Positions 15,267-23,402 of a stretch of 47,163 nt of DNA are shown here, one piece after another. Both the position numbers and the translations under genes were made by a program. The stretch comes from Planctomycetota bacterium (lineage in GTDB: Bacteria > Planctomycetota > J058 > JAJDCP01), in assembly GCA_029260765.1 (NCBI GenBank), contig JAJDCP010000144.1, positions 1 to 47,163 of the forward strand. Reading direction: 5' to 3'. Below the pieces are notes generated by a model that saw only the letters and a program-made list of their open reading frames with translations, searched no databases and was not told the DNA's origin. The first letter of the stretch is position 1; every line of letters begins with the position of its first letter.

Positions 15267-16459
15267 CACAGACCTCCGTTGGGGAGCCCCAGGACCAGCG
15301 AGCAGTTCGAGCCCCCGAACCCCAGGGAATTGCTCAGGGCCACACGCAAGTCAGCGGGTTGGCTCTTTCGCAAAGGTTCCAGGCCGATGGCAGGATCGAC
15401 CTCACGCAGCCCCAGGTTGCCCGGCAGCTGTTGGTGTTGCAGTGCCAGCACGCACACCACCGCCTCGATCGCCCCCGCAGCTGCAAGAGTGTGGCCGAAG
15501 AAGCGCTTGGTTGAGCTCAACGGCGGAGTCTGCGGGCCGAACAGCGTGCGGACCGCACACGCCTCGGCCGGATCGTTGTCTCGGGTGCCTGTGCCGTGGG
15601 CATTGATGTAGCCGACCGCCGACGGCTCGATTCCGGCCGCCTCAAGGGCCGCCCGCATCGCCTCGAGCACTCCCCGGCCTTGGGGATCCGGAGCCGTGGC
15701 GTGGTGCGCGTCACAGGTCTGGGCGTAACCGAGCAGCTCGGCGAGCACGGGTGCTCTCCGCCTCTGCGCCGCCTGGGCGTCTTCGAGCAGGAGCATCGCC
15801 GCGCCTTCCCCCAGGCTCATGCCCTGGCGCTCGCTATCGAAGGGCCGGCAGCCGTCGCGCGCCACGGCCAGCAGCGAGCAGAAGCCGTTCAAGGTCAGCC
15901 GCGTCAGCGAGTCGACCCCGCCCGCCAGGACCCAGGACGCACGCCCACTCCGGATCAGATCGCAGCCCAGAGCGATGGCCATCGCCCCTGATGCGCAGGC
16001 GGTCGAAACCGTCGCTCGTGGACCCCCCAGGCGCAGAGCACGCGCAATGGTCTCGGCAGAGCTGCAGGGCTCATGATGACGCAAGACTTCGAAGTCTGGC
16101 GAACCGTCAGGCAACGAGAGCAGAAACGCCTCGGAGTCGAGCATTCCCCCCGTCGAAGCCCCGAGCACGCAGCCCCCGCCCGCGCACTCCGAGGCCGCCA
16201 GCCCTGAGCTCTCGAATGCCTGGCGGGCCGCCCACAGAGCCAGTGCATCGCTGCGCGACCCCCGCCGCAGACCGGTGCGCTCGTGCGGATCGCCCTGCAC
16301 CTCGGCAACCGGGAAGCCACCGCATTCTGGGGAGGAAAAAAGACGCAGCGGGCCGAGCCCGCTCTGTTCGCGCAGCAGCGCCTGCCAGGTGATGGCGGGA
16401 TCCCAGCCCAGGGCCGAGACCATGCCCATGCCGCTGATCACGATCCTTGGGTGGGGCAC
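15266..16459 (-). CDS. Beta-ketoacyl-ACP synthase (FabF/APE-type), catalytic
   Basis: This condensing enzyme extends an acyl chain on ACP using malonyl-ACP. Its 397 residues match the KAS II family. The Cys-His-His triad is visible: VSTACASGAMAIAL (cysteine near residue 155), INAHGTGTRDNDPAEA (histidine near 290) and TKRFFGHTLAAAGAIEAV (histidine near 327). The C-terminal glycine-rich SNSLGFGGSNCSLVL is also present. A GTG start at 16459 with AGGAG 5 bases upstream decides the N-terminus, which begins HPRIVISGMGMVSALG. The gene overlaps the ACP end by 22 bases and the LolA-like start by one base, so translation is coupled. It is one of two complete ketosynthases in the operon; dehydratase, thioesterase and ACP are present, but no ketoreductase. 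Confidence 0.93.
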   Translation of the reverse strand: MPHPRIVISGMGMVSALGWDPAITWQALLREQSGLGPLRLFSSPECGGFPVAEVQGDPHERTGLRRGSRSDALALWAARQAFESSGLAASECAGGGCVLGASTGGMLDSEAFLLSLPDGSPDFEVLRHHEPCSSAETIARALRLGGPRATVSTACASGAMAIALGCDLIRSGRASWVLAGGVDSLTRLTLNGFCSLLAVARDGCRPFDSERQGMSLGEGAAMLLLEDAQAAQRRRAPVLAELLGYAQTCDAHHATAPDPQGRGVLEAMRAALEAAGIEPSAVGYINAHGTGTRDNDPAEACAVRTLFGPQTPPLSSTKRFFGHTLAAAGAIEAVVCVLALQHQQLPGNLGLREVDPAIGLEPLRKSQPADLRVALSNSLGFGGSNCSLVLGLPNGGL

Positions 16460-16704
16460 CTCTGCTCCTGGATGAAGGCGGTCAGCGCGTTGAGAGAGCG
16501 GAAGGCCTGCTTGCCGACCTCCATCTCTGTGATCTTGATGCCATAGTGTTTTTCGAGCATCACGACCAGCTCGAGCGCATCGATGGAATCGAGCCCCAGC
16601 CCTTCGACAAACAGGGGTTCTGCAGGATCGATCTCGTCCGCTTCGATGTCTTCGAGGTTCAAAGCTTCGATGATCTGGAGCTTGAGCTGCTCAACCAATT
16701 CCAT
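16438..16704 (-). CDS. Acyl carrier protein
   Basis: This 88-residue acidic protein carries the phosphopantetheine attachment motif LGLDSIDALELV, with the serine near residue 41. The helix arrangement (helix 1 LVEQLKLQIIEALNL, then helix 2 starting at DSIDALEL) is that of ACPs. It would hold growing chains for the flanking ketosynthases. AGGA sits 8 bases upstream of the ATG at 16704, and the gene overlaps the preceding ketosynthase-like gene by 14 bases and the next ketosynthase by 22. It is the only ACP in the cluster, whereas aryl-polyene clusters usually have two. Confidence 0.93.
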   Translation of the reverse strand: MELVEQLKLQIIEALNLEDIEADEIDPAEPLFVEGLGLDSIDALELVVMLEKHYGIKITEMEVGKQAFRSLNALTAFIQEQRCPTQGS

Positions 16705-17494
16705 GGGAATGTTCCTGTTGCGTTTTGCAAAACCTCAACCAAGCCTCGCAGTGTAGCATAGACGGCGCCGCCAACGACAGGGACTTCTCGCCCGCGCCTC
16801 CCGCAGGAACCGCCGTCAGGAAAGCCTGTAGCGCCTCGAGAGGGGGTCCGCGCTCAGCGGGTCCGTCCTCCGGTAGAGGACCCTCGCCCAACGCAATCCG
16901 GACCTGACCACCGGGCTTGTTCGAGACGAGAAAGGCGCGCGCCTCATTCACCTGCAGGCCGGTCCATCTGAGGGCCGCCTCCCGATCACGAGCCGACACC
17001 GCCTCGCAGGCTACACACAAGGCAGCGTCGACGCTGCCCTCGGCGACCAACTGGACGCCTTCCCAGAGCGCCAGGAGGCCGCTCTCCGGCCCGCCCATCA
17101 AACAGCTGACCTCCCCCTGGATGCGCCAGCGCACCGCGATCTCCCCCGCTGCCTGGCTCGGGAGCGTATAGGTGAAGGCGGTGGGGCTGGCCATCTCTGG
17201 CGGATCGAGGCTCGCGAGGAAGTCCAGATCGGCGCTGAGACAGCCGATCTCACTGCCCAGCACGACCGCCGTCCTGGCTGCCTGGGAATCCGGCAGCGGG
17301 CGCGCCAGATCGAGCAACTCGACACACGCCAGAGACCAGCGACTCAGGGGATCGAGCCTTCCGAAGCGTGGGAAGCTACCGCTCCCGATCTGTTTCCAGC
17401 GCAGACGCCCTTCCGGACGGCGCCGGCTGCCGGCCAGCGTGCCGAAGTCGCGGCCTGCAAGATAGGAGAAAGCTTCGAGCTTCACGTCGGACAT
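16691..17494 (-). CDS. Ketosynthase-like protein without active-site cysteine (KS_2 / chain-length-factor-like)
   Basis: The 267-residue protein resembles the short N-terminal ketosynthase family seen in aryl-polyene clusters (ApeC-like). TAVVLGSEIGCLSADLDFL and the later GGPESGLLALWEGVQLVAEG, AALCVACEAVSARDREA follow the ketosynthase core pattern. At the nucleophile region the usual Cys-x-Ser-Gly is replaced (VSCLMGGPESG), and the His-containing C-terminal half is absent, so it cannot act alone as a condensing enzyme. It probably pairs with a catalytic ketosynthase, as chain-length factors do. The start at 17494 (MSDVKLEAFSYLAGRDFG) gives a 13-base overlap with the upstream ketosynthase; a longer frame to 17677 would run deep into it. 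It lies between the two intact ketosynthases, next to the ACP. Confidence 0.78.
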   Translation of the reverse strand: MSDVKLEAFSYLAGRDFGTLAGSRRRPEGRLRWKQIGSGSFPRFGRLDPLSRWSLACVELLDLARPLPDSQAARTAVVLGSEIGCLSADLDFLASLDPPEMASPTAFTYTLPSQAAGEIAVRWRIQGEVSCLMGGPESGLLALWEGVQLVAEGSVDAALCVACEAVSARDREAALRWTGLQVNEARAFLVSNKPGGQVRIALGEGPLPEDGPAERGPPLEALQAFLTAVPAGGAGEKSLSLAAPSMLHCEAWLRFCKTQQEHSHGIG

Positions 17495-18609
17495 GGCGGA
17501 TCCGCCTGCAGGGCCACAACGGCATTCAAGCCGCCGAAACCGCACTTGACCGAGAGTATGCGCCGCAACCCCGGCACGCGCAGCGGCTGACGCAAGACAC
17601 GCAGCGGTCGCGGAACTCCGAGCTCGCTGAAACCAACACTTCCTGGCAGGATCTGGGCTCGCAGAGCCCGCGCGCACAGCGCCGCTTCGATGACGCCCGC
17701 GGCACCCAGCGTGTGGCCCAGGGAGCCCTTCAGGGCGAAGACCGGGGGCCGGTGCTCGAAGCGGCTGGCGATGGCCAGCGCCTCCATCGCATCGTTCTTC
17801 AATGTGGCCGTGCCGTGCGCGTTGATGGCCTCGACCTGCCGGGGCTTCCAGCCCGCGGCAGCCAGCGCCGCATCGAATGCCCGCTTCAGCCCCTCGCCGC
17901 TGGGTGAGGGCCCGGTGATATGCTCGGCATCGCTGCTCAAGCCCCAGCCCATCACACGAGCCAGGCCCGTCTCCGCCCGCTCGAGCACCAGTGCACCCGC
18001 CCCTTCCCCCAGGCTCAGGCCGTCGCGCTCGGCATCGAAAGGCCGGCAGGGCTGGTCACTCAGGGCACGGAGGCAACGAAAGCCCGCGAGCACGAACGGG
18101 CTGACCTGATCGACCCCCACCACCAACATCCGTGCGGCCTGGCCCCGCAGCAGCAGGCGAGCGGCCTGCACCACCGCCGACAGTCCCGAGGAACAGGCCG
18201 ACGACACCACCAACCTCGGCCCGTCGATCTGCAGCGCCGCGGCGAGCGCCGCGCAGAGCTGCGAAGGCAGCAAGTCTGGAGGATCTCCGCCCTGCCGCAG
18301 CTGCTCGAGCCCACCAATCGCTGCCTTCGTGCTCGCCAGCACCAGGCCGGTCTGTCCGCGCGGCGGACCGAGGCCCTCCAGGGCGCGGCGGGTCGTCGCC
18401 AGGGCCCATGTCCGCACCCGGCTGCCCCTCTCTGCCTCGAGCTCAAGCTTGGCCGGCAGCCAGGCCGCCAGCGGCGTACGTGGCTCTCCGCCCAGGCGGC
18501 CGATACCACTCTCACCCGCCAGCAGACCCTGCCAGGTCTGCTCGACCCCCACGCCCAGGGCGGTGATCACATCGCTCGCCACGATCCTGACTGCGGAAGC
18601 TTCAGGCAT
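17482..18609 (-). CDS. Beta-ketoacyl-ACP synthase, catalytic
   Basis: The 375-residue KAS-like enzyme has the full triad: VVSSACSSGLSAVVQAA (cysteine near residue 138), INAHGTATLKNDAMEA (near 265) and KGSLGHTLGAAGVIEAA (near 298). The C-terminal segment ILSVKCGFGGLNAVVAL matches the family's glycine-rich end. It is 20-40 residues shorter than FabF because of a short middle region. It catalyses chain extension on the operon's ACP. It overlaps the thioesterase gene by 8 bases and the ketosynthase-like gene by 13. It differs clearly from the other ketosynthase, so the pair may serve different chain lengths or starter units; that is inference. Confidence 0.92.
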   Translation of the reverse strand: MPEASAVRIVASDVITALGVGVEQTWQGLLAGESGIGRLGGEPRTPLAAWLPAKLELEAERGSRVRTWALATTRRALEGLGPPRGQTGLVLASTKAAIGGLEQLRQGGDPPDLLPSQLCAALAAALQIDGPRLVVSSACSSGLSAVVQAARLLLRGQAARMLVVGVDQVSPFVLAGFRCLRALSDQPCRPFDAERDGLSLGEGAGALVLERAETGLARVMGWGLSSDAEHITGPSPSGEGLKRAFDAALAAAGWKPRQVEAINAHGTATLKNDAMEALAIASRFEHRPPVFALKGSLGHTLGAAGVIEAALCARALRAQILPGSVGFSELGVPRPLRVLRQPLRVPGLRRILSVKCGFGGLNAVVALQADPPCPT

Positions 18610-19054
18610 CAGGCACCACCAGGGCGCCTTGCCAGCGTTGGTAGAAACGCCGCGCCAGCTCAGGCAGAGTCAGGCACAGGCTCCAGTCGAGGTCCGTAAA
18701 GACCTGCACGCTGCGACCTTCTGCGAGCAGATCAGCGTGCGAACGCCGCACGTGGTAGCCGAATTCGATACGCGCCGCTTCGCAGGGGTACAAACGGGCG
18801 CAGATCTCAAGTGTGTCGCCATGACGCGCCGGCAGGAAGTACCGGCATTGGGTCTCGACCACGGGTGCCAACAGCCCTGCGGCGAGGAAGTCCTGGTAGC
18901 GGAAGCCGAAGCGTTCCCCAAAAGCCTCGCGCGCGTCCTCGAAGTAGCTCAGGTAATGCCCGTGCCACACAACCCGCAGGGCGTCGACTTCTTGGAAGCG
19001 CACCCGTACTTGTGTGCGATGCTCGAGATACGGACCTTGCCGCTTCCTCCTCAT
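18602..19054 (-). CDS. Acyl-CoA/ACP thioesterase, hotdog fold (4-hydroxybenzoyl-CoA type)
   Basis: The 150-residue single-domain protein follows the 4HBT pattern: HRTQVRVRFQEVDALRVVWH, then GHYLSYFEDAREAFGERFGF and VVETQCRYFLPARHGDTLEI. The aspartate in the first motif and the H/Y region of the second match the catalytic helix area of the family. It would release an acyl chain from ACP or CoA. There is no membrane segment. The ATG at 19054 overlaps the preceding stop (ATGA). In related lipid clusters such thioesterases accompany the ketosynthases and ACP, as here. Confidence 0.87.
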   Translation of the reverse strand: MRRKRQGPYLEHRTQVRVRFQEVDALRVVWHGHYLSYFEDAREAFGERFGFRYQDFLAAGLLAPVVETQCRYFLPARHGDTLEICARLYPCEAARIEFGYHVRRSHADLLAEGRSVQVFTDLDWSLCLTLPELARRFYQRWQGALVVPDA

Positions 19055-19461
19055 CCCGAGGCTCCCTCGACATAGAACTTCAGACTGCCCTGGGCCACGC
19101 GCTTGCCTTGTTGGCGGATCTCGGTGCGCGCCAGGCAGAGAGGTCCCAGCCGCCGGAGGACTTCAATCTCGATCTGCAGCTCGACGTCACAGACGGCCTG
19201 GCGGAAGAAGCGGAAACCCTTGACGCCGACCAGCAGCCCGTGGCCGGGCGCGGTCCCGGCACACCGCGCGGCAGCCCCCATCAACGCCGCCATGGTCTGC
19301 GCGGCCGCCTCGATCAGCGCTTCGGGCAAAGGGCCCTGGGGCCCGCAACCACAGCTTCCTGCGGGAAAACTCTGAACGCCGACGCCACGCTCTGGCCCGG
19401 ATTCGCGAAGCGAGGCCAGCATCAAGAAAGGAGGTCGGTGGGGCAGCAGCTCTTCGAGCAT
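19051..19461 (-). CDS. FabZ/ApeI-type 3-hydroxyacyl-ACP dehydratase
   Basis: The 136-residue hotdog protein starts MLEELLPHRPPFLMLASL, the FabA/FabZ motif with catalytic histidine (LPHRPPFLM). A second motif, LPEALIEAAAQTMAALMG, carries the glutamate expected on the central helix. The last part (VELQIEIEVLRRLGPL, QGSLKFYV) forms the remaining strands. It would dehydrate 3-hydroxyacyl-ACP to enoyl-ACP. The start at 19461 is chosen because it opens the domain exactly; a frame extending to 19548 has no family match there. No strong Shine-Dalgarno is visible. It is the first gene of the seven-gene operon. Confidence 0.82.
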   Translation of the reverse strand: MLEELLPHRPPFLMLASLRESGPERGVGVQSFPAGSCGCGPQGPLPEALIEAAAQTMAALMGAAARCAGTAPGHGLLVGVKGFRFFRQAVCDVELQIEIEVLRRLGPLCLARTEIRQQGKRVAQGSLKFYVEGASG

Positions 19462-19613
19462 AGACGGTCTCGAGACCCGAGGATCGCTCGGGGATTGCAC
19501 GCGACCATACCGCAGCCTTCCCTGGGGCACAAGCTCAGCGCTGCACACAAACCAAGCTCGTCAGCGACGGCGCTTGCCGGCCACAAACCAAGCCCAGGCG
19601 AGCCCCGCCTGGC

Positions 19614-20723
19614 TCAGGGCACGGGTCGGGGAAAGGGCATCGGCGAGCGGCGCGGCGAGGTCAGACGTCCCGTCGTGCGGCGCCGCAAGTTGCGGGGCAA
19701 GGACACGCGGAGACTTATCCCCGGCTCTTCGCCGTGATCGCGGAACGCGATCGTGCCTCCTACAGAGTTGAGCAGCTTCTTCACGATCGCCAGGCCGATC
19801 CCTGCGCCCTCGACGCGGTCGCGGGACTTCAACGTCTGGAACACCCGGAACACACGTTCTCGGAATTCTTCGGGAATGCCGGGTCCGTTGTCACAGATAT
19901 CGTACTCGACGCGCTCGCCATCGGTGCGCGCGCGCACCACCACACGGCCCTGCGCGTGGTTGTGGTGGTGCTTGACGGCGTTGCTGAGAAGATGCATGAA
20001 CAGCAGCTCGATGGGAGCCTGCTCGCCAAACAGATGCGGGATATCACCGAGAATCTCGATGGCAAACCCTTCCGGTGCGTTCAGCATGGGCACGATCGAC
20101 TCGAGCAGAGCGCGGACGTCGATGTCCTCCTGCTTGCCCTCGGCCGACTCCACCCGAAAGTAGGCAATAATGCTTGCCAGGTACCCATGCATGCGGTCCA
20201 CCCGGCTGACCAGCAGGCCCAGGTTTTCGCGGATCTCTGCGCCGATGCTGCCCTTGAGCTCGAGTTTCCCGAGGTCCTGCACGATCCACTGGGCAAGTCT
20301 GCTCACTCCGCGCAACGGGCCCTTGAGGTCATGCGACACGACGAAGGACAGGTCATCGAGGTCTCGACGGACGTCGGCCAGGTCCTCCGAGAGCTTGTGC
20401 TCGCAGGCGACCCGCGCGCTGACATCGTGGATCGTGGCAAGCCGCGCCGGCTTCGATTGCCATCGAATCGGAACGATACGCAGTGCACCCACGCCACCGG
20501 CTCGCCCCAGGCCATCGAGAATGGCCAGCTCCACAGCGGATGAACTATCGGGGATCGTCTGCAAGACCTCGGCCCCCAGCGGGCCGAGCATTCTCGTGCT
20601 CGCGGGGTTCGCGTACAGCACCTGCCCCTCAGCGTTGAGCACCACCACGCCGTTGTCGGCGCCATCGACCAACTGGCGATACATTGCATCGTGCGCTGGC
20701 GGAGGGCAGGGGAGATCTACCAA
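19614..20723 (-). CDS. Cytosolic PAS-domain sensor histidine kinase
   Basis: The 369-residue protein has a PAS domain (about 15-120: NGVVVLNAEGQVLYANPAST), then a histidine-phosphotransfer helix FVVSHDLKGPLRGVSRLAQW with the phospho-accepting His near residue 155, and a complete HATPase domain: N-box LLSNAVKHHHNHA, G1 CDNGPGIPEE, F-box FRVFQTLK, G2 GAGIGLAIVKKLL. There is no membrane span or receiver domain, so it is a soluble kinase that must signal to a separate regulator; none is adjacent. The C-terminus ends in a basic, proline-rich tail. A TTG start at 20723 has AAGGAG 6 bases upstream, so it is preferred over downstream starts. It lies between the lipid operon and the prepilin-like gene, on the same strand. 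Confidence 0.9.
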   Translation of the reverse strand: MVDLPCPPPAHDAMYRQLVDGADNGVVVLNAEGQVLYANPASTRMLGPLGAEVLQTIPDSSSAVELAILDGLGRAGGVGALRIVPIRWQSKPARLATIHDVSARVACEHKLSEDLADVRRDLDDLSFVVSHDLKGPLRGVSRLAQWIVQDLGKLELKGSIGAEIRENLGLLVSRVDRMHGYLASIIAYFRVESAEGKQEDIDVRALLESIVPMLNAPEGFAIEILGDIPHLFGEQAPIELLFMHLLSNAVKHHHNHAQGRVVVRARTDGERVEYDICDNGPGIPEEFRERVFRVFQTLKSRDRVEGAGIGLAIVKKLLNSVGGTIAFRDHGEEPGISLRVSLPRNLRRRTTGRLTSPRRSPMPFPRPVP

Positions 20724-20894
20724 AGCTGCTCCTTCTCGATCGGAGACGAACTATCAATACCATAACAACAGACATTGATTGCCGCAGACTTTGGCCCTTC
20801 CACGGCTGCGCAGCCCGCACGGCTCCAGCCCCATCGCAAACAGGCTGCTCCCGCCAGCCGGGAGAAGCCTGCATCTTTCGTGGCAGCCCGCTGC

Positions 20895-23297
20895 TTAGCG
20901 CCTGGTGCCTCCGCGCCGCTCTCCCCTCTTGCCATCCTGCCGCACCCAGCCTCTGGTCCGGGCATCGTACTCGTACCAGCCTGGCGCCAGCGTCTGGTTG
21001 TAGCTCTCGTGGGCCGATCCCTCGCTGACGGGAAATTGCTGGTAGGTATGCTGCGTGCCATCGGCTTCGGCGTATTGCATGAAGGCGTCGGTCGTGACGA
21101 ACGCACCGCTGACCGGATCGACCTCTTCGTAGCTGTACAGCTCGTACATCCCGCCCCCATTCCAGCCCAGGCCCGGATCGACGTAGGAGTTGCCGAAGAA
21201 CTCCTCCCGGAACTGGGTGGTGACGGTGACCCGGCGCGTCGTGTCGGGCGTCAGCCCATCGGCCTGCAACGGGTAGTAGTGACTCTCCCAGCGCATCGAC
21301 TCGCCGTAGGTGAACTGATCTCCATCGAGGCGCTGTTCGGTGATCGTACGCTCACGCCAGACCGGCTCGCCGCCGAAATGGTTGGTCAAGACCGAGACCT
21401 CGGTGTCACTCAGCGCGGTGTATTCCGATCCCCCAGCAGCCGTTGTGTCGACGGCGAGATCCATCAGAGCGCCCTCGGTGAATTGTGATGTCCTCCAATC
21501 CGAGCTGAACTGCGTTGCCTCGCCCAGCCAGGCGAAGCCACTCGGAACGCTCGCGCTCGCGTCAAACGGCACATCGTAGCGGTTTTCCTGGAGCACGTAC
21601 TCCGGGTCGCCGTCGGCATTCTGCAGGCTGAAGAAACGGTAGTACTCCGGCACTCCGGTGTCAGGCTCGTATTCCTGCAGGTACTGGTAGTAGAGGTCGC
21701 CGTTCTGGTCCCACATCTGGTCGTAGATATGGACCCGTCCATCCCCCGTGTAGGCACTGTTCAGCGCGGGGTTGTACAGGTGCTCATTCCGGCGCCGGCT
21801 GCCGTCAGCCTCTACATCTTCGCTGATCCGGCTCAGCTCGTTCCCCTGACTGTCGAACGTCTGTTCAGAGAAATTCCTGCTTCCGTCGGCGCGCACGCTC
21901 TCGTAGATCTCGCTCGCCGGTTGTGCGCCCTTGCCGTGATAGGTCGCCGAATAGCTGTTGTCCAACAGCTCTTCCTGGGTCAGCGGATCAAACAGGTTCT
22001 TGACGCGACCGATCAGGCGCCCCTGATTGTCGTACTGGTAGACGACCTCGCCGAGCGGGTGGCTCTGATCGATGGTCGAGTAGAATGTCTCGACTGTCTG
22101 GCTGCCCCAACTCTGGGGCGTAGTGATCGCCTGCGTGATGACGTTGCCGTAGAAGTCATGCACGGTGGCCACGGTGACGCTGACAGGGTTGTTCTTGTCG
22201 TCGTAACCTTGCTCGGTGCTTGTCGACAGGGAGAAACCCAGCTCCTCCATGCTCAGCTGCCGGTCACCGTCGTCGAGGTTGAGGAAGATCTGCGAGAACA
22301 TCTCCATGAACGAGGCGTCCTCGAACACCTGGCCGAGGTCGTACAGACTGCCCATCCCGAAGTCGTTGCCGTCGGCGCTCTCGATCAGGCTGCCCGTGTT
22401 GAAATAGATACCGCGCCGCTGCCACTCTCCGGCCGCTTCAAGGAAGCCGAGGAAGTCCGCGTCCTCGCCGACCTGCACCTGCGCGCCCTCAGCACCGCGC
22501 TTGGGAGCTTGGATACCGGCGGCTCCCAGCAGCGTCGCGAAGATCGCGTAGTCGAGCGGGGAGACGTTCTTGGCAGCCTCCAGGAAATAGGCGTCGAAGC
22601 TGGTGCTGCCATCGCCGAGCGCCATCGTCCGCAAGGCGAGATTGCCTGGCCCGGTGCGAGCGATCCTCAGCAACAGCCAGTCGTCGACGTCCGGGCTCAG
22701 CCCCATCGGCACAGGATCCGGCACGGTACCGAAACCGCTCAGGAACGTGCCCGCACTGCTCATCACAGTGGAGATGTCGATCGCGACCAGGATGTTCTCG
22801 GTGTTGTCTGCCTGGGTCTTCAGGATCTCCGGATGGTCTTTGCCCAACACGAGCGCCCGCAGGCCGTTGGACGTGTAGACCGCGCACAGGCCGTGCTCGG
22901 GATACTTGGTATCGAGCGGCTGCACGTTGAGGTAGATGGTCTCGAGCAGCTGCAGGTCTGGCGGATCGCTGGCGGGAGGGATCGGTTGGCTGCCCTTGGC
23001 GGAGCGGGCCGCCGGCTCGGTTGCCCCGCGCGCGTAAGACTGCTTACTCGGAAAGGCCTGGGCCCATTCGGCATCGCGCTCAAGCTCGAGCCAGGCGTTC
23101 TCTGATTGCTGCACCGAGCGTGCATAGGCGAGATCGAGCTCGGCCTGCATTTGCGCCTGCAGGGACATGAGCTGCGCGTTGCTGGCCTCATCAGTCGAGC
23201 CAGCCAGGCTGACAAACACCGTCACGGAGAGGATCGCGAGCACCACCATCGCGATGAGAAGCTCGATCAGAGTCACGGCCTTCTGGGTGCGCATCAT
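20895..23297 (-). CDS. Very large prepilin-like protein with RHS/YD-like sequence
   Basis: The 800-residue protein opens with a type IV prepilin signal: MRTQKAVTLIELLIAMVVLA. The site before the hydrophobic helix is Ala where most prepilins have Gly, but the Glu at +5 is present. After an N-terminal helix come 700+ residues without cysteine-rich pilin features. Residues about 400-780 contain many short Tyr/Asp-rich pieces like RHS/YD repeats (VVYQYDNQGRLIGRVKN, LYNPALNSAYTGDGRVHIYD, QMWDQNGDLYYQYLQEYEPD). This is much larger than normal pilins (130-250). It is predicted to be a membrane-anchored, export-capable surface protein. GGAGGAGG just upstream supports the ATG at 23297; a second ATG follows at 23294. 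No prepilin peptidase or pilus gene is adjacent. Confidence 0.75.
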   Translation of the reverse strand: MMRTQKAVTLIELLIAMVVLAILSVTVFVSLAGSTDEASNAQLMSLQAQMQAELDLAYARSVQQSENAWLELERDAEWAQAFPSKQSYARGATEPAARSAKGSQPIPPASDPPDLQLLETIYLNVQPLDTKYPEHGLCAVYTSNGLRALVLGKDHPEILKTQADNTENILVAIDISTVMSSAGTFLSGFGTVPDPVPMGLSPDVDDWLLLRIARTGPGNLALRTMALGDGSTSFDAYFLEAAKNVSPLDYAIFATLLGAAGIQAPKRGAEGAQVQVGEDADFLGFLEAAGEWQRRGIYFNTGSLIESADGNDFGMGSLYDLGQVFEDASFMEMFSQIFLNLDDGDRQLSMEELGFSLSTSTEQGYDDKNNPVSVTVATVHDFYGNVITQAITTPQSWGSQTVETFYSTIDQSHPLGEVVYQYDNQGRLIGRVKNLFDPLTQEELLDNSYSATYHGKGAQPASEIYESVRADGSRNFSEQTFDSQGNELSRISEDVEADGSRRRNEHLYNPALNSAYTGDGRVHIYDQMWDQNGDLYYQYLQEYEPDTGVPEYYRFFSLQNADGDPEYVLQENRYDVPFDASASVPSGFAWLGEATQFSSDWRTSQFTEGALMDLAVDTTAAGGSEYTALSDTEVSVLTNHFGGEPVWRERTITEQRLDGDQFTYGESMRWESHYYPLQADGLTPDTTRRVTVTTQFREEFFGNSYVDPGLGWNGGGMYELYSYEEVDPVSGAFVTTDAFMQYAEADGTQHTYQQFPVSEGSAHESYNQTLAPGWYEYDARTRGWVRQDGKRGERRGGTRR

Positions 23298-23402
23298 GTC
23301 CCCTCCTCCGTCAGCACGCGACCGCGCTAGCAGTTGTCCTACACGTCCTACACAGTGTAGCATCTGTGCATGGCGAACATCTTTCAAGCGGGAGATGGGC
23401 CG

